Assembly (NCBI RefSeq): GCF_000758925.1
Contig: NZ_JRNC01000024.1
Span: 42,877-106,876, forward strand
DNA length: 64,000 nucleotides
From: Prevotella sp. S7-1-8
Lineage (GTDB): Bacteria > Bacteroidota > Bacteroidia > Bacteroidales > Bacteroidaceae
Direction of reading: 5' to 3'
Shown: positions 18,023-27,581 of the stretch, in pieces
Numbering within the stretch: position 1 is the stretch's first letter
Layout: every line of letters starts with the position of its first letter
The notes under the pieces: model-generated
Seen by the model: only the letters and a program-made list of their open reading frames with translations
What the model was told of the DNA's origin: nothing
Database searches by the model: none
Translations under genes and position numbers: made by a program

Positions 18023-19480
18023 CTAATTCCTTGTCCAGAACGATGGGGTTAGGATGATCAGCACTGTAAATATTTCCAAGCGACCAATGAGCATCATGAT
18101 GGAGCACATCCACTTGGCGAAGTCGGGCAAGACGGACCATGACATGGTTGGACCAATCTCCACGCCCAACGTGGGTCCTACGTTGCCCAAGCAACTCAGG
18201 CAGATGGTGATGGAGTTGGTGTTGTCTATACCCATCGCGATCATGATAAATGCCATCAGCAACAGCAACAGCAAGTAGGCAGTGAGAAAGGCCAATAGAG
18301 ACACGCGCTGGGCGTTGGGAATGTTCTGACCGTTAATCTTGAGTGGCAATATGGCTTTGGGATGCAATCGCTGCGTGAACTCGTTGCGCACAACTTTGGC
18401 TACCATTACAGCCCGAATGGCCTTGAAACCACCGCTCGTGCTGCCCGAGCACGCTCCTATGAACATGCAAATGGACAGGACGACCCACGTGACATGTGGC
18501 CACTTTCCGGCGTCGTCGTTGTAAAGGCCGGTGGTGGTGATGAATGAGATCACTTGGAAAATGCCACACCGAAAGGCGCGCTCGATGCCATAACCGTTTT
18601 TGTAAATAAGCTCGAGCATGACGAAAAGCGTGAACCCTAACACTATGTAGATGTAAAATCGCAGTTCGCTGTCTTGCCAAAATTGCTTGAATTTGAATTT
18701 GGCCGCGATGGCATAGAGCAACGTAAAATTGACGCCGGACAAGAAACAAAAGAATGTGGTGGTGTACTCCAAGGCTGGCGAATTAAAAAATTCGGTGCTG
18801 TTGTTGTGAATGGAAAAGCCACCGGTGGCCGCAGACGACATGGCGTAGTTCACGCCTTGGTACCAGTCCATGCCAAAAATCATGTAGCATGCCATGCAGC
18901 CAAAGGTGATAAAGAGATACACTATCCATATCCACCGCGCGCTCATGGATAGCTTGGGGTGCAGCTTTGTTTTGATTGGCCCGGTGGCTTCGGCAGCGAA
19001 CACCTTGGTGCTGCCGCCCACAAGCGATGGCAACAAGGCCACGGTGAAGAACACGATGCCTAAACCACCAATCCATTGAGTGAGCGAACGCCAAAACAAT
19101 ATGCCGTGAGGAAGCGCCTCCACGTTGTCAATGATGGTGGCTCCGGTGGTGGTGAACCCGGACATGGTCTCGAAAAAAGCGTCGGTGTAAGTGTGCAAAT
19201 AGCCGCCAATAAGGAAAGGGGCCGTGCCGAAAGCGGAAAAGACTATCCACGCTAACGTCACCACGAGAAACGAATCCCGACGCGAAAGCGTGTCGCCCGA
19301 GTTCCGCCCGAAATACCTGAACGTGAAAGCGCCGATCAACGTGATAAGGATGGACGACGTGAATGTAAAAATGTCGTCCTCGCCAAAGTACAAGGCCATG
19401 AACAAACAAAGCAGCATCAGCGCGGCTTCGATGAAGAGAAGAGCCCCCAAGATCTTGTATATGATACGAAAATTAACCAT
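18023..19480 (-). CDS. trkH: Trk/Ktr potassium transporter membrane subunit TrkH
   Basis: The K+-translocating inner-membrane subunit, 485 residues. It shows the family pattern of four pore-loop repeats with selectivity-filter glycines: MSGFTTTGATI (residues about 107-117), AATGGFSIHN (about 216), FITTTGLYND (about 312) and CLGNVGPTLGVEIGP (about 435). About ten hydrophobic helices surround these. It starts one base after the trkA stop codon, so the two are translationally linked and encode the pore and its regulatory subunit. It is the last gene of the dxs-trkA-trkH cluster, ending at the bidirectional hairpin at 17931. Confidence 0.95.
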   Translation of the reverse strand: MVNFRIIYKILGALLFIEAALMLLCLFMALYFGEDDIFTFTSSILITLIGAFTFRYFGRNSGDTLSRRDSFLVVTLAWIVFSAFGTAPFLIGGYLHTYTDAFFETMSGFTTTGATIIDNVEALPHGILFWRSLTQWIGGLGIVFFTVALLPSLVGGSTKVFAAEATGPIKTKLHPKLSMSARWIWIVYLFITFGCMACYMIFGMDWYQGVNYAMSSAATGGFSIHNNSTEFFNSPALEYTTTFFCFLSGVNFTLLYAIAAKFKFKQFWQDSELRFYIYIVLGFTLFVMLELIYKNGYGIERAFRCGIFQVISFITTTGLYNDDAGKWPHVTWVVLSICMFIGACSGSTSGGFKAIRAVMVAKVVRNEFTQRLHPKAILPLKINGQNIPNAQRVSLLAFLTAYLLLLLLMAFIMIAMGIDNTNSITICLSCLGNVGPTLGVEIGPTMSWSVLPDFAKWMCSIMMLIGRLEIFTVLIILTPSFWTRN

Positions 19481-20821
19481 TTAAATAAACAGCTTTTCGA
19501 TTTTTTTTAAGTTCACGTCGTGGCAGAACACCACTACGGAGTCGCCTGCTTGGATTTGGGTGTTGCCCGACACGAGCATGCCCTCGCCGTTTCTCACGAT
19601 GCCTCCGATGGTGATGCCTTTTGGCAATCCCAAATCCTTGACCGGCTTTCGGGTCACTCTCGAGTCTTCTTTTGGCACAAACTCGGCCACGTCGGCATTG
19701 GCGGACATGATAAAGGTGATGTTCAGCACGTCGGCGTCGAGCATCAATTGGTATATGCGGCCGGCCGCGATGGCTTTCTTGTTGATAATGGTGCCTATGT
19801 CAAGGCTCTCGGCCATGCTCACGTAGTCTACGTTTTCTACCATCGCAACGGTCTTCCTCACGCCGAGACGCTTGGCCGCGAGGCACGCCAGGATGTTGGC
19901 TTCGGCATTGCCCGAAAGCGCGACGAAGGCCTCGGTGTTCCTGATACCCTCGTCGATGAGCAGTGATACGTCGCGGGCGTCTCCGTGAATGACCAGCACG
20001 TTGCTGTCCAATAGGTCGTTCAACTCTTCGCAACGGTCGGCGTTTACCTCAAATATTTTAGCCCCCATATATTTCGGAAGGTTTTGCAACGCTCTAACAG
20101 CGGTGGTGCCTCCACCCATGAACATTACGTTCTTGACATCCACGTATTTTTCCTTTCCTACTATTTTCCTGATATAGGGAATGTATTGTGGGGTGGTCAT
20201 AAAGTAGGCGAGGTCAAAACATTCCAGCTCATCCTTTCCGCCGGGAATGATTGTCTCGTTGCCGCGCTTGATGGCCACGATGTGGTATGGGTCTTCAGGT
20301 CCACAGAGCTTGTACAGTGGCTGGTTGAGCACTTCGCACTCTTCGCGCAGCTTGATGCCCAACATCACGAGCGCTCCGTCGTGCACGTCCCATCTCTGTC
20401 GTACCCAAGACATCTTCAATCCGTTGATAATGTCTCGGGCGGCAAGTATGTCCGGATAAATCAGCTGGTCCACGCCGAGGTCCCTGTACATGTCGCGCAC
20501 GCTGTCGATCATAAATTCCTCGTCGTTCACTTGTGCCACGGTTTTCTTGGCATGGAGTGCGTGCGCGATGATACAGCTGTTTATGTTTTCCTCCTCGTTG
20601 GGTGTGAGAGCGATGAAAAGGTCAGTGTTTTCGATGCCAGCCTGTTTCAATATCTTGACGCTCGAAGGCGATCCTTGCAATGTCATCAGGTCATAGTCTG
20701 AGCCGATACGCGCCAGTCTATCTTCGTCAATGTCAATAACGACCAGTTCTTCTTTGCTGTGCGAGAGCAGACGGGCCAAGTATCGCCCGATGGCGTATGC
20801 TCCGGAGATGATAATTTTCAT
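19481..20821 (-). CDS. trkA: Trk potassium transporter regulatory subunit TrkA
   Basis: The cytoplasmic nucleotide-binding subunit that gates TrkH, 446 residues. It contains two tandem RCK units. The first begins at residue 1 with IISGAYAIGRYLARLL, where the dinucleotide loop is GAYAIG, the Bacteroidetes variant of GxGxxG, and ends with an RCK_C region. The second begins near residue 232 with MFMGGGTTAVRAL. Each is followed by the acidic strand end expected for NAD binding (VVIDIDEDRL, IFEVNADRCEELND). The gene starts 8 bases after the dxs stop and abuts trkH directly. Confidence 0.95.
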   Translation of the reverse strand: MKIIISGAYAIGRYLARLLSHSKEELVVIDIDEDRLARIGSDYDLMTLQGSPSSVKILKQAGIENTDLFIALTPNEEENINSCIIAHALHAKKTVAQVNDEEFMIDSVRDMYRDLGVDQLIYPDILAARDIINGLKMSWVRQRWDVHDGALVMLGIKLREECEVLNQPLYKLCGPEDPYHIVAIKRGNETIIPGGKDELECFDLAYFMTTPQYIPYIRKIVGKEKYVDVKNVMFMGGGTTAVRALQNLPKYMGAKIFEVNADRCEELNDLLDSNVLVIHGDARDVSLLIDEGIRNTEAFVALSGNAEANILACLAAKRLGVRKTVAMVENVDYVSMAESLDIGTIINKKAIAAGRIYQLMLDADVLNITFIMSANADVAEFVPKEDSRVTRKPVKDLGLPKGITIGGIVRNGEGMLVSGNTQIQAGDSVVVFCHDVNLKKIEKLFI

Positions 20822-20829
20822 GCCAAACG

Positions 20830-22725
20830 TTAAGATTTCATGATTTTTAAAATAGACGTCGCGATAGAATCAACGTCAAGTCCGCATAGCTGTTGCAGTT
20901 GGGACACGGTGCCGTGTTCCACAAAGTTGGTGTCTGGCAGGCCCAATCTGACAATTTTGGGTTGGTAATTGTGGTCGTTCATCCACTCCAAGACGGCCGA
21001 TCCAAGACCGCCGTTGCGCACGCCATCCTCAATGGTGATGACGCGCTTGAACTTTCTTCCCACCTCGTCCATGATGTCTTCGTCCATGGGTTTGAGGAAG
21101 CGCATGTCATAAAGGGCGCACGACACGCCCGATTTCTCGATGGCTTCCTTGGCCCTGTTGCCTATCGGTCCAATAGAAAGTATCGCCACTTCGGTGCCAT
21201 CGCATAGCTTTTGCCCCTTTCCTATGGGTATTTCTTCTAACGCGCAGCGCCAATCTTTAAGTTCCCCGCGCCCTCGAGGATAGCGTATCACGAACGTGCC
21301 TTGCCCGGGAAGTTGGGCCGTGTACATCATTTTTCGCAACTCGCGCTCGTTCAATGGCGAGGCGATGGTGAGGTTGGGGATGGGCCGCAAGGCCGCCAAG
21401 TCAAAGGCTCCGTGGTGTGTCGTGCCGTCCTCTCCCACCAATCCGGCTCGGTCCAAGCACATCACCACGGGCAGGTTAAGTATGGCCAAGTCATGGATTA
21501 TATTGTCATAAGCCCGTTGTGAGAATGAGCTGTAGATGTTACAAAATGGCATTAGCCCCTCCTTGGCCATTCCGCCGGAGAACGTCACGGCATGCCCCTC
21601 GGCGATACCCACGTCGAAAACCCGGTCGGGCATGGCTTTCATCATGATGCTCATGGAGCATCCCGTGGGCATGGCAGGTGTAACTCCCATTATCTTTGGG
21701 TTTTTCTCGGCCAGTTCTAACAGCGTGTTGCCAAACACGTCTTGGTATTTGGGCGGCTGGTTAGAGGTGTCGCAAACATAACGCTCGCCTGTTTTCGCGT
21801 CGAATTTACCCGGTGCGTGCCATATGGTCGCGGCATTCTCGGCCGGCTTGTAACCTTTGCCCTTCACGGTATGAAGGTGCAATAGTTTTGGCCCTTTCAT
21901 GTCTTTGATTTGCCTGAGCACGCGCACCATCTCCTGAACGTCATGCCCGTCGAAAGGCCCGAAGTAGCGCACGTTCATGCCTTCGAATATGTTTTGTTGG
22001 TGACTGATGGCGCTTTTGATGGCGTTGTTCAGCCTGATAATGCCTTTGCGACGCTTATCGTCCAAATAACCCTTGGCGCTCAGCCATTGGGATGCTTTGA
22101 AACGCAACTTGTTATAGGTGGCATTGGTGTCGAGATTGAGCAGGTATTTTTCCATGCCTCCTACCGCTCGGTCTATCGACATGTCATTGTCATTGAGTAT
22201 GATGAGCAGGTCGTTTGGCGTTGAGCTCGCGTTGTTCAGTCCCTCGAAAGCCAGTCCGCCGCTCATCGCGCCATCTCCAATGACTGCCACCACGTGCCTG
22301 TTGTCACTGCCATTTTTCTTTGCGGCCACCGCCATTCCTAAGGCGGCGGAAATGCTGTTGGACGCATGCCCGCACGTGAAAGTGTCGTACTCGCTTTCCA
22401 GTGGCGTGGGAAATGGCCTGATACCACCCATTTTCCTGTTGGTGGCAAATCGCTCCCGCCGCCCGGTCAGTATCTTGTGCCCATAGGCTTGGTGCCCGGT
22501 GTCCCATACAATGCGGTCCTCGGGGGTGTCGAACACATAGTGAAGCGCCACCGTCAATTCCACAACGCCGAGGCTCGACGCCAAGTGGCCAGGGTTGACA
22601 GAGACCTCGTCAATGATGGTTTGGCGCAGTTCTTTGCACACTTCGGGTAGTTGGCCAGTGTTTAATTTTCTAAGATCGGAGGGGTAAACGATTTGGTTTA
22701 AAAGTGTGTTTTTGCCTTGTTCCAT
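20830..22725 (-). CDS. dxs: 1-deoxy-D-xylulose-5-phosphate synthase
   Basis: The thiamine-diphosphate enzyme that condenses pyruvate and glyceraldehyde-3-phosphate, the first step of the MEP isoprenoid pathway. The protein is 631 residues from the ATG at 22725 (MEQGKNTLL). A second ATG at 22749 directly follows the promoter box and would add eight residues. The ThDP site [16 protein letters not shown] is near residue 150 and the transketolase-type [18 protein letters not shown] near 435. The C-terminal transketolase domain ends normally. It heads a leftward unit with trkA and trkH. This pairing of isoprenoid synthesis with K+ uptake has no obvious functional logic. Confidence 0.96.
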   Translation of the reverse strand: MEQGKNTLLNQIVYPSDLRKLNTGQLPEVCKELRQTIIDEVSVNPGHLASSLGVVELTVALHYVFDTPEDRIVWDTGHQAYGHKILTGRRERFATNRKMGGIRPFPTPLESEYDTFTCGHASNSISAALGMAVAAKKNGSDNRHVVAVIGDGAMSGGLAFEGLNNASSTPNDLLIILNDNDMSIDRAVGGMEKYLLNLDTNATYNKLRFKASQWLSAKGYLDDKRRKGIIRLNNAIKSAISHQQNIFEGMNVRYFGPFDGHDVQEMVRVLRQIKDMKGPKLLHLHTVKGKGYKPAENAATIWHAPGKFDAKTGERYVCDTSNQPPKYQDVFGNTLLELAEKNPKIMGVTPAMPTGCSMSIMMKAMPDRVFDVGIAEGHAVTFSGGMAKEGLMPFCNIYSSFSQRAYDNIIHDLAILNLPVVMCLDRAGLVGEDGTTHHGAFDLAALRPIPNLTIASPLNERELRKMMYTAQLPGQGTFVIRYPRGRGELKDWRCALEEIPIGKGQKLCDGTEVAILSIGPIGNRAKEAIEKSGVSCALYDMRFLKPMDEDIMDEVGRKFKRVITIEDGVRNGGLGSAVLEWMNDHNYQPKIVRLGLPDTNFVEHGTVSQLQQLCGLDVDSIATSILKIMKS

Positions 22726-22749
22726 TGAACAATCTGTTGGAATAACCAT

Positions 22750-22758
22750 GCAAAGATA
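22750..22758 (-). promoter_or_regulatory. -7 box of the dxs-trkA-trkH unit
   Basis: Minus-strand TATCTTTGC, perfect to consensus. The first possible ATG overlaps its end and the more likely dxs start lies 24 bases further on. Confidence 0.6.
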
Positions 22759-22801
22759 CTATATTTTTTTGAGAATGGTGGCTAAACATTGATTATTTTA
22801 C

Positions 22802-22810
22802 TACCTTTGC
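22802..22810 (+). promoter_or_regulatory. -7 box of the C1 peptidase unit
   Basis: Plus-strand TACCTTTGC, perfect to consensus, 44 bases before the ATG at 22855. It is divergent from the dxs promoter. Confidence 0.6.
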
Positions 22811-22854
22811 AACATAGCAAAACATCTTTTTCACTTACCGTTAAAACCTAATTT

Positions 22855-24264
22855 ATGAGCACAAGAGCACTTTTTCTATCCTCCGCCATTGCTTTATGCG
22901 GATGCGTCTCGGCGCAAACCGCGGGTGGGGGCGTTTCCCAAGAGATGTTGCGCCAAATACAAATGGCGCAACCTCGAGGCGCGGCGGACAAGGCGTTGGC
23001 AAACGCTATAGCCGCCAACAAGATTGACGACTTGGCCAGAAACCGCGGCAACCAAGGCAGCGTAGACCCTTATTTCAGCGTCGAAACGTCCAAACAGAGC
23101 ATCCATGATCAGAAGAGTTCTGGTCGTTGCTGGATGTTTTCAGGATTTAATGTACTTCGTTCCAACTTTGCCAAACGCCACAACGACTCAATCAGGGTGG
23201 AGTTTTCGCAAGCCTACCTCTTCTTTTATGACCAGTTGGAAAAGGCCAACCTCATGCTTCAAGGCGTGATAGACTGTGCTCGCAAGCCCATTGACGACAC
23301 TCGAGCGCAATTCTTTTTTCGCAATCCCATCAGCGATGGCGGCACGTTTTGCGGTGTCTCCGACTTGGCGGAAAAGTACGGACTTGTGCCTATGGACGTC
23401 ATGCCCGAGAGCTATTCGTCTAACAACACCTCGCGTATGCAGCGCATGGTCGCTTCCAAGTTGCGCGAGTTCGGGCTCGAATTGCGCCAAATGGTCAATG
23501 GCGGCAAAGGAAAAGCTGCCGTTAACAAGCGCAAGACCGAGATGCTTGGCACCATTTACCACATGCTGTCTTTGACCATAGGCCAACCTGTCAAAGAGTT
23601 TACCTACGCCATGCGCGACAAAAATGGCAAACCCGTGGGAGCCGCCCGAAAGTACACTCCCAAAGAATTTTATGCCGAAACCGTTGGCGGTCCCATCAAT
23701 GGCACGTTTATTATGGTGATGAACGATCCGCGCCGGCCTTATCACAAGACGTTCGAGGTGGAGTATGATCGCCATGTTTATGATGGGCACAACTGGAAAT
23801 ACCTCAACCTTCCGATGGAGGAGATAGCCCAATTGGCCATTGCCTCGCTCAAGGATGGACGCAAAATGTATTCCAGCTACGATGTGGGCAAGCAGTTTGA
23901 CCGTAAGCGTGGCTACCTGGATACAGAGAATTATGATTACGCTTCGCTCTTCGGCACAACGTTTGGCATGAACAAGGCGGAGCGCATAGAGACTTTCGAC
24001 AGTGGCTCCACCCATGCCATGACGCTCACGGCCGTGGATCTTGACGCCGCCGGAAAGCCTTTGAGGTGGAAGGTCGAGAACAGTTGGGGCGCCAATAGCG
24101 GCGTGAACGGCTGTCTCATTATGACCAACCGCTGGTTCAACGAGTATATGTTCCGCTTGGTAGTAGACAAGAAATATGTACCCGCCAGCTTGCTGAAGGA
24201 GTTTGACCAGAAGCCCATCATGGTGATGCCAGAGGACCCATTGTTCATGCCTGACAACCGCTGA
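22855..24264 (+). CDS. Exported C1-family cysteine peptidase (bleomycin hydrolase / aminopeptidase C type)
   Basis: A papain-fold peptidase of 469 residues. The N-terminus carries an export signal ending CGCVSAQ near residue 21, and the LCGC sequence could act as a lipobox. The catalytic residues are visible: C92 in SSGRCWMFSG, H387 in STHAMTL and N409 in ENSWG. This is the bleomycin-hydrolase arrangement, with a long insertion between Cys and His. Cytoplasmic PepC enzymes lack a signal, so this is the secreted Bacteroidetes version, probably trimming peptides in the periplasm or at the surface. Its stop codon shares a base with the next gene's ATG, indicating coupled translation. Confidence 0.93.
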   Translation: MSTRALFLSSAIALCGCVSAQTAGGGVSQEMLRQIQMAQPRGAADKALANAIAANKIDDLARNRGNQGSVDPYFSVETSKQSIHDQKSSGRCWMFSGFNVLRSNFAKRHNDSIRVEFSQAYLFFYDQLEKANLMLQGVIDCARKPIDDTRAQFFFRNPISDGGTFCGVSDLAEKYGLVPMDVMPESYSSNNTSRMQRMVASKLREFGLELRQMVNGGKGKAAVNKRKTEMLGTIYHMLSLTIGQPVKEFTYAMRDKNGKPVGAARKYTPKEFYAETVGGPINGTFIMVMNDPRRPYHKTFEVEYDRHVYDGHNWKYLNLPMEEIAQLAIASLKDGRKMYSSYDVGKQFDRKRGYLDTENYDYASLFGTTFGMNKAERIETFDSGSTHAMTLTAVDLDAAGKPLRWKVENSWGANSGVNGCLIMTNRWFNEYMFRLVVDKKYVPASLLKEFDQKPIMVMPEDPLFMPDNR

Positions 24265-25223
24265 TGTGCCTCGTCACGCTCTTGGTGTCGTTTCTCACGG
24301 TCGTGGAACTGAACTGTGAAAACCTTTTTGACACTGTCGATGATAGTTTGAAGCGAGACGAGAGCTTTCTTCCCGCCTCTAACTATCATTGGACTCCTAA
24401 TCGCTATTGGCGCAAACTCAATCGCGTCGGGCAGGCCATCCTTTCTTGTGGCATGCTTGACTCGCTTCAGGTGGTGCCCGATTTGGTCGCGCTCACCGAG
24501 GTGGAAAACGACTCGGTGATGCGCGATCTCACCTGCCGCTCCCTGCTCAGGCAGGCTGGCTATAGCTATGTCATGACAGATAGCCCCGACGAGCGTGGCA
24601 TAGATGTGGCTTTACTCTACTCCCCCTTCGCCTTTCGCCTGTTGCGTCACCATTCCATTCGCGTTGCCCCGATGAGCCATTTTAGCGCCACGCGCGACAT
24701 TCTTTACGTTTCGGGCGAGGTCATTTCGGGTGATACGCTGCACGTCTTTGTGGTGCATGCGCCCAGTCGTTCCGGCGGCGAGCGGTTTACACGCCCTTAC
24801 CGGTTGCATGTGGCCCGGCACTTGTGCCATGCCATCGACTCGCTGCGCGCCACCACGCCTGCTCCCCATATTATTGTGATGGGCGATTTTAATGATTATA
24901 CCGATGATGCCGCCATGCTCTTGTTGCGATCTAAAAACTTGACAGACATATCAGCCCGCGCCCATGGACGCCATGGCGCCAAGGGCACTTATCGCTACCA
25001 TGGTGTCTGGGGCAGCTTGGACCACGTGCTGTGTGACGGCTCCATGGCTGCCCGGTTGGTGGAGTGCCATGTCAACGACGCGCCTTTTTTGCTCTGCGAC
25101 GACGAAAAGTATGGGGGTGTCAAGCCCCGTCGCACCTATTTGGGGCCGCGCTATCTCGGCGGCTTCAGCGACCACTTGCCATTGGTGTCCGTGTTCCGAT
25201 TGGGGGAAGCGCAAGAAAGGTGA
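24264..25223 (+). CDS. Endonuclease/exonuclease/phosphatase family protein
   Basis: A 319-residue protein of the DNase I-like Mg-dependent hydrolase fold. Visible motifs are VVELNCENLFDTVDD (residues about 12-26, with the metal-binding Asn and Glu), VALTEVEND (about 75-83), HAPSRSGG (about 168), GDFNDYTDD (about 208) and SDHLPLVSVF (about 303). A short hydrophobic N-terminus (LVTLLVSFLTV) may be a weak export signal. Members cleave nucleic acids, inositol phosphates or sphingomyelin, and the substrate cannot be told here. The ATG overlaps the peptidase stop codon (TGATG), so both are made from one transcript. Confidence 0.88.
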   Translation: MCLVTLLVSFLTVVELNCENLFDTVDDSLKRDESFLPASNYHWTPNRYWRKLNRVGQAILSCGMLDSLQVVPDLVALTEVENDSVMRDLTCRSLLRQAGYSYVMTDSPDERGIDVALLYSPFAFRLLRHHSIRVAPMSHFSATRDILYVSGEVISGDTLHVFVVHAPSRSGGERFTRPYRLHVARHLCHAIDSLRATTPAPHIIVMGDFNDYTDDAAMLLLRSKNLTDISARAHGRHGAKGTYRYHGVWGSLDHVLCDGSMAARLVECHVNDAPFLLCDDEKYGGVKPRRTYLGPRYLGGFSDHLPLVSVFRLGEAQER

Positions 25224-25276
25224 ATTCGCCGTCGGGGCTTCCTCCCTACGTGGATGGTCGCGAAGGCCCGCGTGTT

Positions 25277-25669
25277 TTACTTGTTGCGCCTGTAATATTC
25301 CAGTCCAGCTTGTACGTTTTTCATTAACGCCTTGCTCGACATCGTGGCGCCGCTCACGGCGTCCACGCTCATCTTCTCGGCCTTGCGCGTGGTCTTCCCT
25401 TCGTAGTTCTTGAGCAATTTTTTGGCTTTCTCGAAATATTTTGGCGTTTCTTGGTTGGGCAATGCTTCCACTTTTACAACGCGATTTCTCTCTATGTATA
25501 TTTTCACGGGCGTATTGTTCTTGTAGCCTTTCACCCCTTTGGCCAATGTCGTGGTGTTCACGATTGTCGTCTTGCCTTTGCTTGTCATCGTGTTGTCGGC
25601 AGGCATGGCGCTGACTATAAATGCCGTTGACAGCGCGACCATACACAGTTTGATATTTTTTTTCATCAT
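25277..25669 (-). CDS. Small exported FMN-binding domain protein
   Basis: A 130-residue protein with a signal peptide (residues 1-24) and one FMN_bind domain. The motif DAVSGATMSS (103-112) matches the D-x-x-(S/T)-G-A-T flavinylation sequence, in which an ApbE-type transferase attaches FMN covalently to the threonine (T109 here). It therefore looks like a single-domain periplasmic flavoprotein related to the NqrC/RnfG extracytoplasmic domain. An electron-carrier role outside the inner membrane is inferred. It is convergent with the endonuclease-like gene and has no operon partner. An ATG at 25666 is an equivalent start. Confidence 0.87.
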   Translation of the reverse strand: MMKKNIKLCMVALSTAFIVSAMPADNTMTSKGKTTIVNTTTLAKGVKGYKNNTPVKIYIERNRVVKVEALPNQETPKYFEKAKKLLKNYEGKTTRKAEKMSVDAVSGATMSSKALMKNVQAGLEYYRRNK

Positions 25670-25889
25670 GATAACCTTGTGAGTTGATTTAAAAATCTCT
25701 ATAAGCCTAATGTATATAGACAGTCAAAAATAAAAAAAATATCTGAAAAGCCATGTTCCTTTTAACGTTTTTAGCGAGTATTTTAATGTTTTTTGCTACC
25801 TAAGGCAAATTTTTGCGCACACTTGTTTTTTTGCGGTTTGATGCGTGTTTCTCCTTTTTTGCTTACTTTTGCCATCAAAGAAATGATGT

Positions 25890-26855
25890 ATGAAAATCAA
25901 AATCAGACACAACAGCTTGATGCGCCTTGTCTTTGGCAGTTTGTTGTTCATAGTTTTGCCAGGTCTTCCGTTTCTTCTTTTATGCCCGCTGGCGGGCTGG
26001 AAGATGGCGTTGGCGCTGCCGGTCATGGTGTGGGTCGTGGCGATTTATGGTTTCTTTTTTGGTTGGCGACATATCGTGGTGCGTCAAGCCGTTTGCCCTT
26101 CGCCGCTCTTGCCGGTCTCGTTCGATGGCTATAGGGTGTTGCAAATGTCGGATATTCATATAGGCACTTTCCTTCGCAACCGTCATTTTGTTGACAAGAT
26201 GGTAAGTCTTGTCAATGCCCAGCGCGCCGATCTTGTCGTTTTCACGGGCGACTTGGTCAACGTGAGCGCCGAGGAGCTGATACCCTTTCAGCGCGCGCTG
26301 GGGCGGATAAGAGCTCGCGACGGTGTGTACTCCATCATGGGCAATCACGATTATTGCGAGTATGGCGAGGACAAAAACGGGCGCGACGTCGAGCGTAACC
26401 AAACCGCGTTGAAATACATGGAGCGCAAGATGGGGTGGCGATTGTTGCTCAACGAGCATGCGTTTGTCAGCAATGACAGCGGCGACCGGATAGCTGTCAT
26501 AGGCGTGGAGAACGTCAGCAGGCCACCGTTTCAAGACTATGGCGACCTTCATGCGGCCATGCGCGGCTTGCCTCGTGGCATGTTCAAAATCCTGCTCACC
26601 CACGACCCGAGCCATTGGCGTCGTGGCGTTCTTGGCCAAACCGACATCGCCCTCACTCTCTCGGGGCACACCCATGCCGCCCAAGTGCGCTTGGGCAGGT
26701 TCTCGCCGGCCAAATGGGCGTATAACGAGTGGGGTGGAAAATACACCGAGAAAGGTGTCATGCTTCATGTGTCATTGGGCATAGGTGGCACTGTGCCGTT
26801 CCGGTTTGGCGCTTGGCCAGAAATCAATGTCATCACGCTACGTCATGCCAAATGA
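25890..26855 (+). CDS. Membrane-anchored metallophosphoesterase
   Basis: A 321-residue calcineurin-like phosphoesterase. Two hydrophobic segments (about residues 10-30 and 35-60) anchor it in the membrane. The metal-binding motifs follow in order: LQMSDIHIG (near 85), VVFTGDLVN (near 113), GNHDYCEYG (near 150), LLTHDPSH (near 235) and LSGHTHAAQV (near 253). This matches the YkuE/YaeI group of membrane-associated enzymes, some of which act on UDP-diacylglucosamine or other phospholipid-linked substrates. The actual substrate is unknown. No clear partner is adjacent, and the gap downstream contains repeat copy C. Confidence 0.9.
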   Translation: MKIKIRHNSLMRLVFGSLLFIVLPGLPFLLLCPLAGWKMALALPVMVWVVAIYGFFFGWRHIVVRQAVCPSPLLPVSFDGYRVLQMSDIHIGTFLRNRHFVDKMVSLVNAQRADLVVFTGDLVNVSAEELIPFQRALGRIRARDGVYSIMGNHDYCEYGEDKNGRDVERNQTALKYMERKMGWRLLLNEHAFVSNDSGDRIAVIGVENVSRPPFQDYGDLHAAMRGLPRGMFKILLTHDPSHWRRGVLGQTDIALTLSGHTHAAQVRLGRFSPAKWAYNEWGGKYTEKGVMLHVSLGIGGTVPFRFGAWPEINVITLRHAK

Positions 26856-27075
26856 TGGTTTGGCGGTTGTCTTTTGTTTTTCGGTAAGCGAAAGCGGGAG
26901 TGGTGGCGCGATCTGCGCTATCTGTCGCGCCATGCCTTAAATGGGTGTAAAAAATGAAGCGCGGGTTTCGTCCTCATGTTTTTTTGCCGATAGGCTATCC
27001 GTAAAAATGAGCGTGAGCGTGATGACGGTAAATGGCAACTGCTTGTTTACATTGCTTTCTTTTCAAAATAATACA

Positions 27076-27355
27076 TCTGAAAACTTTTGACAAAACCTCT
27101 GTTGTATTTCGTGTATTTGAAAATCAGAAGCTAATGGTTGTAAATACGCCCAAAACAAGCGTGTTTTTATAACAAGCTATGGACCAGCGGTTTGCGTGCG
27201 CACGCATCCTTTCCCTCTTGTCTAAGTCCCATGAGATGGCTGCCTTTAATATCCAATCGGATGGCGATTGGACCTTGATGGTGGTCTGACAACGGCCTGT
27301 TGGCGTCTCGATTAGGCGCTGATGGCGGTCTGGATAAGTAATAATCGCCATGGAT
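27076..27355 (+). repeat. Composite intergenic repeat, copy C
   Basis: The head TCTGAAAACT, TT, TGACAAAAC lies at 27076-27096. A degenerate stem follows: GTGTATTTGA (27111-27120) and GTAAATACGC (27140-27149), then CCCAAAACAAGCGTGTTTTT. The tail at about 27235-27355 contains GGCGATTGGACCTTGATGG, CTCGATTAGGCGCTGATGG and TAATAATCGCC units. It lies between convergent genes. The preceding stretch, 26856-27075, holds only an 8-bp hairpin (TGGCGCGA at 26904 with its complement at 26925) and no gene. Confidence 0.7.
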
Positions 27356-27523
27356 AGCCAGCTTGCCCAAGTGTAAATGTCACTCATTTGTTTCTGTCAT
27401 GCTGCCGCGCCGCGAATACGGGCGCTGTTTTTTCGCTAAAAGGATAAGTTCCGGACGCGCTGTTTTTGTGATTATTTGTTTACACCCCGGGCAAGGGTCG
27501 CGTGTTTGTGTGGTGGGCGAGGG

Positions 27524-27560
27524 TAAAAAAAGAGGCTGGCCATCGTGGATGCCAGCCTCT
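27524..27560 (-). terminator. Terminator of ddh
   Basis: On the minus strand AGAGGCTGGC pairs with GCCAGCCTCT over 10 bp with a 10-base loop, followed by seven T. It lies 22 bases after the ddh stop codon and is a canonical intrinsic terminator. Confidence 0.92.
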
Positions 27561-27581
27561 TATGTTGGGAAGATAAAGACA

